This document shows positions 34,983 through 43,748 of a DNA stretch of 64,000 bases, in pieces. The DNA is from Acidobacteriota bacterium (GTDB lineage: Bacteria; Acidobacteriota; Terriglobia; Acidiferrales; UBA7541). A program made the position numbers and the translations under genes. The DNA lies in assembly GCA_013289855.1 (NCBI GenBank), contig JABCZD010000004.1, positions 62,001 to 126,000 of the forward strand. The letters run 5' to 3'. The notes beneath the pieces were generated by a model. That model worked only from the letters and a program-made list of their open reading frames with translations, made no database searches and was not told the origin of the DNA. Position 1 is the stretch's first letter. Each line of letters begins with the position of its first letter.

Positions 34983-36476
34983 CTACTTGAGGTTGCCAAG
35001 CGATTGCAGTTCGCGCGCTATGATTTCGCGAGGCAGCGGAGCATAGCCGAGTGCGGAACATTCCTTTTGTCCGGAGGTAAGCATCCATCGCAGAAGTTCC
35101 TGCAGGGCAGGTTTCTTGGCGCTGCCGGTCGGGTCTGCGGAGAGGAGCCACCAGGTGAAGCTGGCAATTGGGTAAGCAGCTTTGCCCGGCGCATTGGTGA
35201 TGGACACGCGAAAATCAGAAGTCATGGCGCCCGCCGCGCCGCTCGCCGCAGCCGTAACGCTTGCAAGATCGGCTTGCACAAACTGACCAGCGGCGTTTTG
35301 CACGGCGCCGAAGTTCAGCTGATGTCGCAGGGCATAAGCCGATTCCACATAGGCGAGAGAGTTCGGCGTCTGCTGAACCATGGCGGCGACCGCGTCACTT
35401 CCTTCCGCTCCGATCCCCACCGGCCAATGAACGGTGGCGCCGGAACCGACGGCCGCTTTCCACTGTGCGTTGACTTTGGACAGAAAGTCCGTCCAAACAA
35501 AAGTTGTACCGCTGCCATCGGAACGATGAATGACCACGATCTCGCTGTCAGGCAGGTCGGCGCCGCGGTTCGCCGCACGAATTTTCGGATCGTTCCATTT
35601 CTTGATCTTCCCCAGATAAATGTCTGCCAGTACGTCGGAGGTGAAGTTGAGTGTGCGGCTAATCCCGCCCAGGTTGTAAATGGGAACCACGGCACCCAAG
35701 ACCGTGGGAAAATGCAAGAACGATGCTTTGGATTCCGGCGCCGCTGCGCTGGGCAGCGGCATGTCCGAAGCGGCGAAGTCCACTTTGCCGTCCGCAATCA
35801 TGCGGATACCGGCCTCTGAGCCTACCGCGTCATAAGAGATATGCGCGTTTGGATGGGACTGTTGAAATGACTCGAACCATTTCAAATAGAGCGGAGCGGG
35901 AAAAGTTGCCCCAGCGCCAGCCAGGTTTATCGCGTCAGGGTGTCCACCGCTGGCCGGCAAGGCCGGTGTGTCGTTTGCGGGCTCGAGCGCTGCGAGGAGC
36001 TTCACCGCCATTTGATCCGCCAGATCCTGGGAGATTGATCCGGTCCGGAATTTACGGGGAGTCACCAAGTAGGACCACAACGGTTGGTTGGCCTTCCCTT
36101 GAAGTTCGACGGACAAAAAGCCGTGAATGATTGGCTGCCGCGTTGCCGACGCGGCGTGGTAGTCGGTCGAATAGTAACCAACCACCCAAATGTTCTCCGT
36201 GCCTTTGATTACCGCATCGGCTTCGGTGGCGGTCGCGACGACCTGCAGCTTCCCAGATTTTTGCAGCTGTTTAGTGAGGCGTTCGCGCAGTTTGGATGCG
36301 GATTCTCCTTGGCCAAAGGACTCCAGGAAGACCTTCTTCACGCCAGATAACGATTCGGCGGATTGCGCGTGCGCACGAATGCTTGTCGTCAGGCAGGTGA
36401 GGATGAATAGTGTGATAGCAATATAAGTACGTAACTTCCGTGATGCATTAAAACCATCAATGTGCTGGCGCCGCAT
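34983..36476 (-). CDS. PstS-like phosphate-binding protein with extra N-terminal domain
   Basis: A 497-residue exported protein. After a signal peptide (residues 15-37) there is a domain of about 130 residues (KVFLESFGQGESASKLRERL, then VVATATEADAVIKGTENIWV) like the TolB/CsgG-type domains found in lipoproteins. From about residue 190 a PstS-like periplasmic binding domain follows: INLAGAGATFPAPLYLKWFE at its start, GSEAGIRMIADGKVDFAASD, HRSDGSGTTFVWTDFL, and IGAEGSDAVAAMV, all phosphate-contact blocks. No PstC, PstA or PstB genes are adjacent, so a sensory role is possible. The fusion is unusual. Confidence 0.85.
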   Translation of the reverse strand: MRRQHIDGFNASRKLRTYIAITLFILTCLTTSIRAHAQSAESLSGVKKVFLESFGQGESASKLRERLTKQLQKSGKLQVVATATEADAVIKGTENIWVVGYYSTDYHAASATRQPIIHGFLSVELQGKANQPLWSYLVTPRKFRTGSISQDLADQMAVKLLAALEPANDTPALPASGGHPDAINLAGAGATFPAPLYLKWFESFQQSHPNAHISYDAVGSEAGIRMIADGKVDFAASDMPLPSAAAPESKASFLHFPTVLGAVVPIYNLGGISRTLNFTSDVLADIYLGKIKKWNDPKIRAANRGADLPDSEIVVIHRSDGSGTTFVWTDFLSKVNAQWKAAVGSGATVHWPVGIGAEGSDAVAAMVQQTPNSLAYVESAYALRHQLNFGAVQNAAGQFVQADLASVTAAASGAAGAMTSDFRVSITNAPGKAAYPIASFTWWLLSADPTGSAKKPALQELLRWMLTSGQKECSALGYAPLPREIIARELQSLGNLK

Positions 36477-36777
36477 GCGATTAGTCTAAGCGAACATTTC
36501 GCTCCGTGCATCTCGAGAAATCTACCCGCAAAGAAGAATGCCGTCATCGTCGCGTGGCTGACACGCGACCTGGATCTATCGGGCAACCTCGCGGAAGCCC
36601 AGAACACTACAAACAAGCCCGCACCATCGCCGACGACACCCAAAATGAAGCTCACTCCGACACCATCCAGAAGCGCAGCGACCTCAGCCCGATTTATTCC
36701 CATCCCGCCGCTTAACAAACCAGAAGAGCGATCATGGGTAAATTGTGTTATCCTTACTGTAAAGGAGCATGGTAAAG
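36477..36777. other. Intergenic region between PstS-like and VapBC genes
   Basis: A spacer of about 300 nt upstream of two divergent transcription units. Open frames are present on both strands but none has protein character or a ribosome binding site. No regulatory motif is clear. Confidence 0.45.
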
Positions 36778-37032
36778 ATGGTGCGCACCAGCACTATAAG
36801 CAGTAAAGGACAGATCACCGTGCCGTTGGAGATTCGCAAGCGGCTCGGGCTGCGCACGGGAGATCGCGTGGAATTTGTGGTCGATAAAGACGCCACCACC
36901 ATCCGTCCGGCGCGTGCTCCTGAAAATCCCTTTCTGAAATATGTTGGCGCGCTTCCTGCGTTCTCTAGCATTCGTCAGATCAATGCCTGGGTACGGTCCT
37001 TGCGAGACGACGAGGAAGTTGCGAAACGGTGA
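36778..37032 (+). CDS. vapB: AbrB/MazE-type antitoxin (VapB)
   Basis: An 84-residue protein with a SpoVT-AbrB DNA-binding domain: TISSKGQITVPLEIRKRLGL and RTGDRVEFVVDKD. The C-terminal part (FSSIRQINAWVRSLRDDEE) should neutralise the toxin. ATG 36778 is chosen because AAAGGAG is 10 nt upstream; an ATG at 36769 is only 1 nt from this site. The stop overlaps the toxin start (GTGA). Confidence 0.88.
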   Translation: MVRTSTISSKGQITVPLEIRKRLGLRTGDRVEFVVDKDATTIRPARAPENPFLKYVGALPAFSSIRQINAWVRSLRDDEEVAKR

Positions 37033-37442
37033 GAACGGCTATCGATAGCAACATACTCTCCGCCTTGTGGTCGCGGGAGCGGTTCGCTGCAGAGATAGCC
37101 AGAACCCTCAGCGACGCGAAGAATCAGGGTGGCTTGGTGATGGGTGCTCCAGCGTATGCGGAATTGCTGGCTTATCCGAGGGCCACACAAGTCTTTGTGG
37201 ACGATTTTCTGGCAGATACGGGCATCGTTGTGGACTTTGAAATCCCACAAAAGCTTTGGATCGAGGCGGGCCGTCGTTTTGCGCGCTATGCGGGGCGTCG
37301 GCGAAAGAGCTCACGCCAAAGTCCAAGGCGTCTGCTGGTGGATTTCCTCGTGGGCGCTCACGCCCTGTCCCAAGCGGATCGCCTCATGACTCTCGATTCA
37401 AAGCTATACAAGCAAGATTTCCCGGACTTGAAACTGGTATAA
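37029..37442 (+). CDS. vapC: PIN-domain toxin (VapC)
   Basis: A 137-residue PIN-domain RNase. Acidic site residues are visible in AIDSNIL (Asp6), AYAELLAYP (Glu), DFLVGAHAL (Asp) and LMTLDSKLY (Asp). The GTG start overlaps the antitoxin stop, the usual VapBC arrangement; the antitoxin would bind and repress the operon. The likely target is tRNA or rRNA, not shown by the sequence. Confidence 0.9.
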   Translation: MRTAIDSNILSALWSRERFAAEIARTLSDAKNQGGLVMGAPAYAELLAYPRATQVFVDDFLADTGIVVDFEIPQKLWIEAGRRFARYAGRRRKSSRQSPRRLLVDFLVGAHALSQADRLMTLDSKLYKQDFPDLKLV

Positions 37443-37777
37443 GCCAAGTCACAGGATGTCGCTCATTCTCCTGTCTCTCGATTCATCGGCGGTACTTGAA
37501 TCGCGCAACCAGTTTGTCGATGCACCTTCCCATCAACACGGCGTCTTGCGGCCGCAGCGGCATGGGCTGCCCGTTTCGGCAGCTTTTGCATCAAGGACTT
37601 GGCAAACTCTGCGGGGGCAGGTCTTTCAACGCGGCGTCTGCTTCGGCCATGGCGCATTCCAGGGCAATCCCGCTCAAATTATAATCCGGCGCACACTTTT
37701 GCTGCGCGCGGCGCGTCAACTTGTCGCATATGCCCAGTGGATTCGTCGCGCGTCGGGGTTCTGAGTGGCGGTGCCTC
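37443..37777. other. Intergenic region between convergent VapC and CocE genes
   Basis: A 335-nt stretch. A reverse-strand peptide with LSGIALECAMAEADAALKDL looks slightly protein-like but breaks after about 30 codons, so at most a remnant. No terminator with a U tract is seen. Confidence 0.4.
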
Positions 37778-39697
37778 CTATTTCAGTACCGGCAATACCA
37801 GGCTCGAGGCTTGCGCCCCGCCGCGATAAACACGTTCGGTGGCTTTCTGAAAATCCTCCGGCTTGGCGTCGGGAATATTTAGAAATACCTGCGGGTTGCG
37901 ATCCGTCAGCGGGAACCAGCTGCTTTGGATTTGCACCATGATGCGGTGACCGCGGCGGAAAGTATGATTGATGTCCGGCAGTGAGTAATTCAACGCCGTC
38001 GGCTGATTGGGCGTCAGCGGCTCGGGTTTTTCAAAACTGTTGCGGAATTTCGCGCGGAACGGTTCGCCGCGGACCAGTTGCTGATAGCCCCCCATTCGCA
38101 CTTCTTTCGGATTGGGAATCGGGTCGGGATAGTCCATGGGATAGACATCAATAAGCTTGACGTCGAAATCGGAGTCCGTTCCCGACGACGAGATCCACAA
38201 GCGCGGCGAGACCGCCCCTGCCACCGTCAGATCTTCCTTGAGTGGTTCGCTGACGTACACCAAAACGTCCGTCCGCCTCGCCGCAAAGCGCTGGTCCGCA
38301 TCCATATACTCCGGCGGAATGTCCGTCGTTTGCGTTTCGATGAAAGGCACTGGACGATTCGGATCGCTAACATATTCATCGAAAGCGGCAGTCGCATCCT
38401 TCGGCGCATCAAAAGTCAACTTCCCGTTCGCCGCAAAATAAAGATTCCTCGGCTGCACATTCTTCGGCGGCCACGAATCGTAATGTCGCCACACATTTGT
38501 GCCGGTCTCGAACATCAGCGCCCTCGGAAGTTTGGCGTCCGGCGCATCCTTTAAATACTGTTGAAAAAATGGCAGCAGCACTTGGTCGTTAAAGTACTCG
38601 GAATTTTTCGCCGCAAAGCTTACCGGCCCCAGATGATCCCCTTCCGTGCTTGCCCAACCGCCGTGGATCCACGGTCCTTCGACCAGCATATCCGGCGTGG
38701 CGGGATTGAATTCAGCAACGGAGCGAAACACGCGGTAGGGGCCGACCAGATCTTCGGCGTCGAACAATCCGCCCACGGCCATCACCGCGCAATGCACATT
38801 TTTCAGATGCACGGAAATGTTTCGCGACTTCCAGTAGTCGTTGTAATCGGGATTCAGGAATTGATCGTCCCAGTAGGACTCCGGTTGCATAAGTAATTTC
38901 TTCGAGTTTGCCAGCGGTCCCATCTGCAGGTAATAGTCGTAGCCGTCGTTGGTGCCGTACGCGAACTTCGGATAATCTTTCGGCGGAAATTCGAGTCCCG
39001 TGCGCGGCTTAAAAAATGTGTAAAAGCCGAAATTGGCTTCCAGCATGAGCGCGCCGTTGTGATACGCATCGTCGCCCATATACAAATCGGTGACCGGCGC
39101 CTGTGGCGAAGCGGCCTTCAGCGCGGGATGCGAATCCACCATCGCGGCGGCGGCAAAAAATCCTGGATAGGAAATTCCGTAGATCCCCGCCTTGCCGTTA
39201 TTGTTGGGAATATTTTTGAGCAGCCATTCAATCGTGTCGTACGTGTCCGTGCTTTCGTCCACATCCTTCGGCGAACTCTTGTGCTCTTTGTGCGGCGTCA
39301 TTTCCTGAAACGTTCCGTCGCTTTGATACCGGCCGCGCACGTCCTGGTTGACGAAAACAAATCCGTCCTTCGTGAAGCTGGGCGCAGGTCCCAACCGCCG
39401 CGGATAATTGTCCACGCCATAAGGCCGAATGCTATAAGGCGTGCGCATAATTAGAAACGGATACGTTTTCGCAGGCGCCGCATCCTTGGGAATGTAGACC
39501 GCTGTGAAAAGCTTCGCCCCATCGCGCATGGGCACGCGATATTCATACTTTGTGTATTGCGCGCGAATCTGCGCCCGCGCCTTCTCCGCCTCTTCCGCAT
39601 CCTGCGCCTTGCACGCCGCGGCCGTGCAAAGCAGTAACAAAACGCTTAAACCCCTCGCGCGTCTAACCATTCGACTACTGCGGCGAACATCCGGCAT
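37778..39697 (-). CDS. CocE/NonD-family alpha/beta hydrolase, exported
   Basis: A 639-residue X-Pro dipeptidyl-peptidase/cocaine-esterase-type hydrolase. Residues 10-28 are a signal peptide (LLLLCTAAACKAQD). The hydrolase core starts with RVPMRDGAKLFTAVYIPKDA; the nucleophile Ser is in IYGISYPGFFAAA, and the C-terminal jelly-roll domain contains GHRIMVQIQSSWFP. The enzyme acts on acyl esters, glutaryl amides or peptides; the substrate is unknown. ATG 39697 has AAGGTG 8 nt upstream; ATG 39670 is an alternative; the frame stays open to 40009 over a repetitive region. Confidence 0.9.
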   Translation of the reverse strand: MPDVRRSSRMVRRARGLSVLLLLCTAAACKAQDAEEAEKARAQIRAQYTKYEYRVPMRDGAKLFTAVYIPKDAAPAKTYPFLIMRTPYSIRPYGVDNYPRRLGPAPSFTKDGFVFVNQDVRGRYQSDGTFQEMTPHKEHKSSPKDVDESTDTYDTIEWLLKNIPNNNGKAGIYGISYPGFFAAAAMVDSHPALKAASPQAPVTDLYMGDDAYHNGALMLEANFGFYTFFKPRTGLEFPPKDYPKFAYGTNDGYDYYLQMGPLANSKKLLMQPESYWDDQFLNPDYNDYWKSRNISVHLKNVHCAVMAVGGLFDAEDLVGPYRVFRSVAEFNPATPDMLVEGPWIHGGWASTEGDHLGPVSFAAKNSEYFNDQVLLPFFQQYLKDAPDAKLPRALMFETGTNVWRHYDSWPPKNVQPRNLYFAANGKLTFDAPKDATAAFDEYVSDPNRPVPFIETQTTDIPPEYMDADQRFAARRTDVLVYVSEPLKEDLTVAGAVSPRLWISSSGTDSDFDVKLIDVYPMDYPDPIPNPKEVRMGGYQQLVRGEPFRAKFRNSFEKPEPLTPNQPTALNYSLPDINHTFRRGHRIMVQIQSSWFPLTDRNPQVFLNIPDAKPEDFQKATERVYRGGAQASSLVLPVLK

Positions 39698-40032
39698 GTC
39701 TTGGCACCTTGGGAAAATGTGAACGATAGTAAGCACTCGGGACGATACCGCCCGCTCCAACGCCCTGTCAACGCGACCGAGATATGCCCTTTCAATGTGA
39801 TGGGCATGAAGTGCGGGTGCATCTTTTTGGGTGCCGCGTGCGTAACATCTTTTGGTGGCTCGGGTTAATGACCAAGAGGGTTGGCGACCAGGGCTACCGC
39901 CGAAACTGCGTCCGCCTGTCAGGATTGGCTGACTTGTACAATACAGGCGGCGGTTTAGCGGCAGAGGGACCAGCGGCAGCGGGACCAGCAGCTGGCCGGG
40001 ATTTGGCAATTAGAGTGCTCGGATAGACCTCG
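39698..40032. other. Intergenic region between divergent CocE and PGPGW genes
   Basis: A 335-nt spacer. It contains a short imperfect direct repeat, GGGACCAGCGGCAGC / GGGACCAGCAGCTGG around 39966-39995. No clear promoter. Confidence 0.45.
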
Positions 40033-40335
40033 ATGACTCTTCACACGGTCGAACAAGTACGCCGGGTTTTCCGCATCGTGGCGGGTTTTACCCTGCTGGC
40101 GGTCGGCGTCGTTATGATTGTTACGCCCGGTCCTGGCTGGCTGGTGATATTGCTGGGCTTAAGCTTGCTGGCTGCGGAGTTCATCTGGGCGCGCCGCTTA
40201 ATGGACCGCATGAAGCGCCAGGGTGGGCGGGTCCGCGACGTGGTTTGGCGTTACATGCCATCGCGCAGTTCCCCGGAATCCCGTCATGTCAGTGACAAAG
40301 TAACGGAAGAGCAGCCAAAGCCCGAGGTCGTTTAG
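40033..40335 (+). CDS. Small membrane protein with PGPGW motif
   Basis: A 100-residue protein of the putative transmembrane PGPGW family (PF09656). Two membrane spans (about 13-35 and 38-55) flank TPGPGW; a basic cytoplasmic tail follows. The function is unknown. There is only a weak ribosome site before the ATG. Confidence 0.88.
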   Translation: MTLHTVEQVRRVFRIVAGFTLLAVGVVMIVTPGPGWLVILLGLSLLAAEFIWARRLMDRMKRQGGRVRDVVWRYMPSRSSPESRHVSDKVTEEQPKPEVV

Positions 40336-40350
40336 CGAAGGCTGCTTGCC

Positions 40351-40429
40351 GGAAGTTGTTCGACCGAAATTGGCTCCCAGGAGTTGGCTGACGAAAGTTG
40401 TTTGACAGAAGTTGCTGCACGGAAGTTGC
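40351..40429. repeat. Degenerate 12-15-nt tandem repeat (GAAGTTG)
   Basis: GAAGTTG or a close variant occurs at 40352, 40366, 40381, 40393, 40408 and 40422, spaced 12-15 nt. A second short direct repeat, TGCAGATTGCAGG, appears twice around 40515-40540. Both lie in the 335-nt spacer between the PGPGW gene and the SDR gene, which has no other feature. Confidence 0.6.
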
Positions 40430-40670
40430 AGGACGGCATCCAGGTTACGCCTCCAAGATAATTCCATTTTATAAATCCTTCGATAGTTTTCTGCAGATCT
40501 GCGGTTTCTTGCAGATTGCAGGTCCTGCAGATTGCAGGCGTGCGCGGATCCGCTCGGTCAGGTTTGCGCGGTGCGTTGCCTCGTGGCAAGCTGATGCGGG
40601 TCGACGCGGTGGAGTCATCGCGCAGCCCGGCCCTTGGCGAGGACGGGACGGCAGGATTGAGGATGGGCAA

Positions 40671-41468
40671 ATGACGAACGAGTGGCGAGGAAAATGGGCA
40701 TTGGTGACCGGAGCGAGCGCCGGGATTGGGCAGGCGCTGGCGCGCGAGTTGGCGAGCGGCGGCGCGAATTTGATTCTGACGGCGCGGCGGCTCGAGCGGC
40801 TGGAAGAGTTTGCCGCGGAGTTGCGCGCGAAATTCAGCGTGCTGACGGAAGTGATTGACGCGGACCTGACGCAAGCGGATGCGCCGGCGAAGATTTTCGC
40901 GTTCACGCAAAAGCGCGGCCTCGTGGTGCAACTGCTCGTGAATAACGCGGGATTCGGGCAATTTGGCGAAGTGCCCAGCGTCGAACCGCAGCGGCTGCTG
41001 GATATGGTGCAGGTGAATTGCAGCGCGGTGGTAAACCTGACGCGGCTGTATCTGCCGGAAATGATCGCGCGCCGCAGCGGGGATGTGCTGATTCTGGCGT
41101 CGACGGCATCGTTTCAAGCGGTGCCGTATATTTCAGTATATGCGGCGACGAAGGCGTTCGATCTGTCGTTTGCGGAAGGACTGGCGGAGGAGATGCGGCC
41201 GCACGGGATTCGTGTTTGCGCGCTGTGTCCGGGCGCGACGGAGTCGGAGTTTCACCAGGTGGCCAGCCAGGAGCATTTGAAGTTTTCGCAACGGAAGAAT
41301 CGCGAAACGGCGGAGAAGGTCGCGCATGTCGGCCTGGCCGCGCTGGCAGCGGGCAAGAGCAGCGTGATCTCTGGTGCGGCAAATACTTTTGGCGTGATCT
41401 CGCAGCGGTTCGTGCCGCGCAGCATGGTGACGCGGATTGCGGCCGGGATGTTCCGGCCGAAAGGATAG
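40671..41468 (+). CDS. Short-chain dehydrogenase/reductase
   Basis: A 265-residue classical SDR. The cofactor motif is TGASAGIG (residues 13-20), the structural motif NNAG, and the catalytic residues are Ser in STASFQ and the YAATK motif (YxxxK). LTARRLERLEE after the second strand suggests NADP(H). The best-matching group is DltE-like or YqjQ-like SDRs; the substrate is unknown. ATG 40671 follows TTGAGGATGGGCAA with a GAGGA site. Confidence 0.9.
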   Translation: MTNEWRGKWALVTGASAGIGQALARELASGGANLILTARRLERLEEFAAELRAKFSVLTEVIDADLTQADAPAKIFAFTQKRGLVVQLLVNNAGFGQFGEVPSVEPQRLLDMVQVNCSAVVNLTRLYLPEMIARRSGDVLILASTASFQAVPYISVYAATKAFDLSFAEGLAEEMRPHGIRVCALCPGATESEFHQVASQEHLKFSQRKNRETAEKVAHVGLAALAAGKSSVISGAANTFGVISQRFVPRSMVTRIAAGMFRPKG

Positions 41469-41479
41469 AGCTAGCGCGA

Positions 41480-42307
41480 CTAGCGACGGCGAGCATGAAC
41501 CTCCAGATATTCCGCGCTGACTTTTGTATGGTTCGCATCGCCGATGTTGTGTTCCGTCCATAGCGCAATTAATTCATCCCGCATGCGTTTCTGACCGTCC
41601 GCATCCAGCCGTGAAAACGCTACCTGCGTGGGACCAAAGTATTGGCGGAAGAAATCGACCGCGCCTTCCGGACTGACGGGCAGATCGAAAAGCACGACGC
41701 GTTTTTGCATTTGCAGAGTTACGCCAGCGCCGAAGCGTTCTGCCACGAAGTCTTCCCTGCCCCACAAAACCGGAGCGGGGATTCCAGCGGGAGGAGAAAC
41801 GTGCCGGCCGGTTACTTGAAATGATTTGCCGACGAAGCTGTCGGGCGTCCAGTTAGCCATGGCGATCAGCCCGCCGGGGCGACAGACGCGCTGCAGTTCG
41901 CGCGCGACGACTTCTGGCCGCGGACCGAACATCGCGCCAAACATGCTGAGCACCACGTCAAATTGCGCGTCGCCGTAAGGCAATTGCTCGGCGTCGCCTT
42001 CGTCAAACTGGATTTTTAGATTTTCTTCAGCGGCGCGCTGGCGCGCCTGCGCGAGAAGATTGGTGGCGATGTCCACGCCGGTGACGTGAGCGCCGGCGCG
42101 CGCGGCGGGAAGAGATTGATTGCCGGTGCCGCAGGCGACGTCCAGAACCTTCATGCCGGGTTGCAGTCCCAGGCGGGAAACAAAATCCTCCGCGCCGTTG
42201 CCGAGTTTTTTGGCGATTTGGCCGAAGTCACCGGCCATCCAGTTGGACTTCATGCGCTGTTTGAGTTGCGCGAACTCGGCGTCTGGCGCCTTGGCTGGCT
42301 CGGTCAC
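41480..42307 (-). CDS. Class I SAM-dependent methyltransferase (UbiE/Methyltransf_11-like)
   Basis: A 275-residue methyltransferase. Motif I is VLDVACGTGNQS, then GVDIATNLLAQA, FDEGDAEQLPYGDAQFDVVL and GGLIAMANWTP. The substrate is unknown. The start is GTG at 42307 with GAGGAG 8 nt upstream; the frame is open to 42532 but that part lies in the repeat region and lacks protein character. Repeat copy 2, with its promoter directed toward this gene, lies upstream with a leader of about 620 nt. It converges with the SDR gene, 11 nt apart. Confidence 0.9.
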   Translation of the reverse strand: MTEPAKAPDAEFAQLKQRMKSNWMAGDFGQIAKKLGNGAEDFVSRLGLQPGMKVLDVACGTGNQSLPAARAGAHVTGVDIATNLLAQARQRAAEENLKIQFDEGDAEQLPYGDAQFDVVLSMFGAMFGPRPEVVARELQRVCRPGGLIAMANWTPDSFVGKSFQVTGRHVSPPAGIPAPVLWGREDFVAERFGAGVTLQMQKRVVLFDLPVSPEGAVDFFRQYFGPTQVAFSRLDADGQKRMRDELIALWTEHNIGDANHTKVSAEYLEVHARRR

Positions 42308-42404
42308 GATGGACGCTCCTCGGAGGGTGGTGCGACCGATTATAAGCCTGGGCCGACGCAGCGAGCGACGGGGAGTTTGAAAAATAGAGCTAACCCCTCC
42401 CCCA

Positions 42405-42545
42405 CCCAGTCTACGAAAGAGATAGATTCTAAAGGGGTTGAAGGGGAGGCTTGCGAAAGAGATAGATTCTGTGGGAGTTAGAGTTAGAATCACCGACGCG
42501 CAGAATCTTTGGTTAGAGGATACATACACCAATACTACCCCCCAC
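42405..42545 (-). repeat. Additional repeat units between copy 2 and the methyltransferase gene
   Basis: On the reverse strand two more units with core GAATCTATCTCTTTCG lie near 42412-42432 and 42455-42475, and another GGGGGGTAGTATTGG block with CTCTAACCA at about 42510-42545. They extend the array seen in copy 2 but in a shuffled order, which suggests expansion by slippage or unequal recombination. Confidence 0.7.
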
Positions 42546-42970
42546 CCCCGGGGTCATGTTGAAAGAGTAAGATTCCATTGGGTTTAGGAGTGATTTGCAT
42601 GAAAGGGTAAGATTCGATTGGGTTTACGGTGATTCGCGTGAAAGAGACAGATTCTGTTGGGGTTAGAGGGGCACTAGGAATCTGGTTAGAGATGCCAATA
42701 CTACCCCCCGGTGTTTTTGGCAAAGAGTGCGCAGCGCTAACAAAACACGAGGGATAGACGGAATTGCGAATTAAGAAGAGTGCGCAAGCTATTGAAAATA
42801 AAGGATCGCGTTTTTGCGGCGGCGCGCAAGAGCGATGCGATGCGGTGACGAACTGACGAGTCTTGGACGGCGAAGGTGGGGCGGGGTGAAGCGGGGAGGC
42901 TGGGGCGAAGATGGGTTCTGCGGGAGACATGGCAGAGGATAGCAAGACCGTAATCGCTTGTCAATAGTAC
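42538..42970 (-). repeat. Long dispersed repeat with own promoter, copy 2
   Basis: The reverse-complement counterpart of 23811-24254. Read on the reverse strand it has the same order: TTGACA promoter, a C-rich part, TTTATTTTCAATAGCTTGCG, GTGTTTTGTTAGCGC, GGGGGTAGTATTGG, then three 37-40-nt units with core GAATC-T-CTCTTTC and a final CCCCGGGGGTGGGGGG. It lacks 12 nt present in copy 1. It lies upstream of the methyltransferase gene with the same polarity. Several frames are open through both copies, but differences are mostly amino-acid-changing. Confidence 0.85.
42936..42964 (-). promoter_or_regulatory. Sigma-70 promoter at the head of repeat copy 2
   Basis: On the reverse strand TTGACA (42964-42959) and TATCCT (42941-42936) with an exact 17-nt spacer, the same boxes and spacing as in copy 1. 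Confidence 0.65.
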
Positions 42971-43378
42971 GATGTGGTAAACATTCCGTCTGTTGCCCAA
43001 GGTTCATGACGGACGGGCTGCGATTGAAAAGGACGCCAGCGTGGCTCGCAAAGAGCTAAAGAATCGGACTGGCCTCAAAATCATTCGACCGTGAGCCAGA
43101 GTTGGACGGAGGCGGCGACCTTATATTTAGCCAGCGCCTCCACTTGTTGCACACTATTCCAGACGCCGGGTCTTGTGTGGCGGTTACATTCAAGCGGGTT
43201 TATTATTTCCCCGTCGCCGGTACGCGATACACCCGATGGCCTTGTTCTGTCCCGTCGTTTAGTTTATTTATGCCTGCCACCCAAAGGTCCGATCAGCTCT
43301 CTCGAACAAGAGTCCCGGGCCTCCCCTCCTGTTTGCGAACGGTGATTCTCAACGTCGAATGCGATAAGCTATCGGCCC
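42971..43378. other. Intergenic region after repeat copy 2
   Basis: A 408-nt stretch. Forward frames are open for up to 150 codons but with Cys/Arg/Pro-rich translations that look like non-coding sequence. No RNA gene or clear promoter found. Confidence 0.5.
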
Positions 43379-43522
43379 ATGCCCACCGAAGAGCGAAAGA
43401 CGATGACGGCCACAACCGGCACGATAGCCGCACTCGGGCTGGTTTTGTTTCTAATCGCATCCGTTTCCGGCATTATCTTTGGCCTCATCGAGCTTGCGCG
43501 TTGGATTTGGGAGCGTCGCTGA
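43379..43522 (+). CDS. Small single-span membrane protein
   Basis: A 47-residue frame with a basic start (MPTEERKTMTATTG), one membrane span of about 22 residues (IAALGLVLFLIASVSGIIF) and an aromatic/basic tail LARWIWERR. A second ATG lies at 43403. The ribosome site is weak. The 3' end overlaps the end of the convergent gene at 43485 by 38 nt. Protein-like composition is the main evidence. Confidence 0.45.
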   Translation: MPTEERKTMTATTGTIAALGLVLFLIASVSGIIFGLIELARWIWERR

Positions 43523-43748
43523 GTCTAGCTGCTTTCTCTTCCACTACCGCCTGATCCGGTGGTCGCTTCGGCGCATTCACTGCCGCGACGAGCGAGTTAC
43601 TGGCAAGATGCATCAAACGGAATTCATTCGAGCGGTTCTCGCCCCACCACTTCAGCTTCAAGATTGCTTCGTCGTGGCCGTCAATTGCAGCAACCCCCAG
43701 CATGGTGCCATCAGACAATCGCTCGAATATGTCGTACGTCCGTTCCAA
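43485..43748 (-). CDS. Small conserved-type soluble protein
   Basis: An 87-residue protein beginning MERTYDIFERLSDGTMLGVA and continuing with GHDEAILKLKWWGENRSNEF and RLMHLASNSLVA. I recognise this layout (xRTYDIFExLxDG, a helix, then EFRxMHL) from small proteins of unknown function common in Acidobacteriota. The start is TTG with GAGGT upstream. It converges on and overlaps the small membrane frame. Confidence 0.6.
   Translation of the reverse strand: MERTYDIFERLSDGTMLGVAAIDGHDEAILKLKWWGENRSNEFRLMHLASNSLVAAVNAPKRPPDQAVVEEKAARLSDAPKSNAQAR

Noticed and set aside
36389..36718. 109-codon reverse frame upstream of the PstS-like gene
   Set aside because: No ribosome site, mixed composition, overlaps the start of the PstS-like gene.
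42535..42945. 136-codon frame through repeat copy 2
   Set aside because: Same argument as for copy 1; conservation does not favour any one frame, so open frames follow from the base composition.
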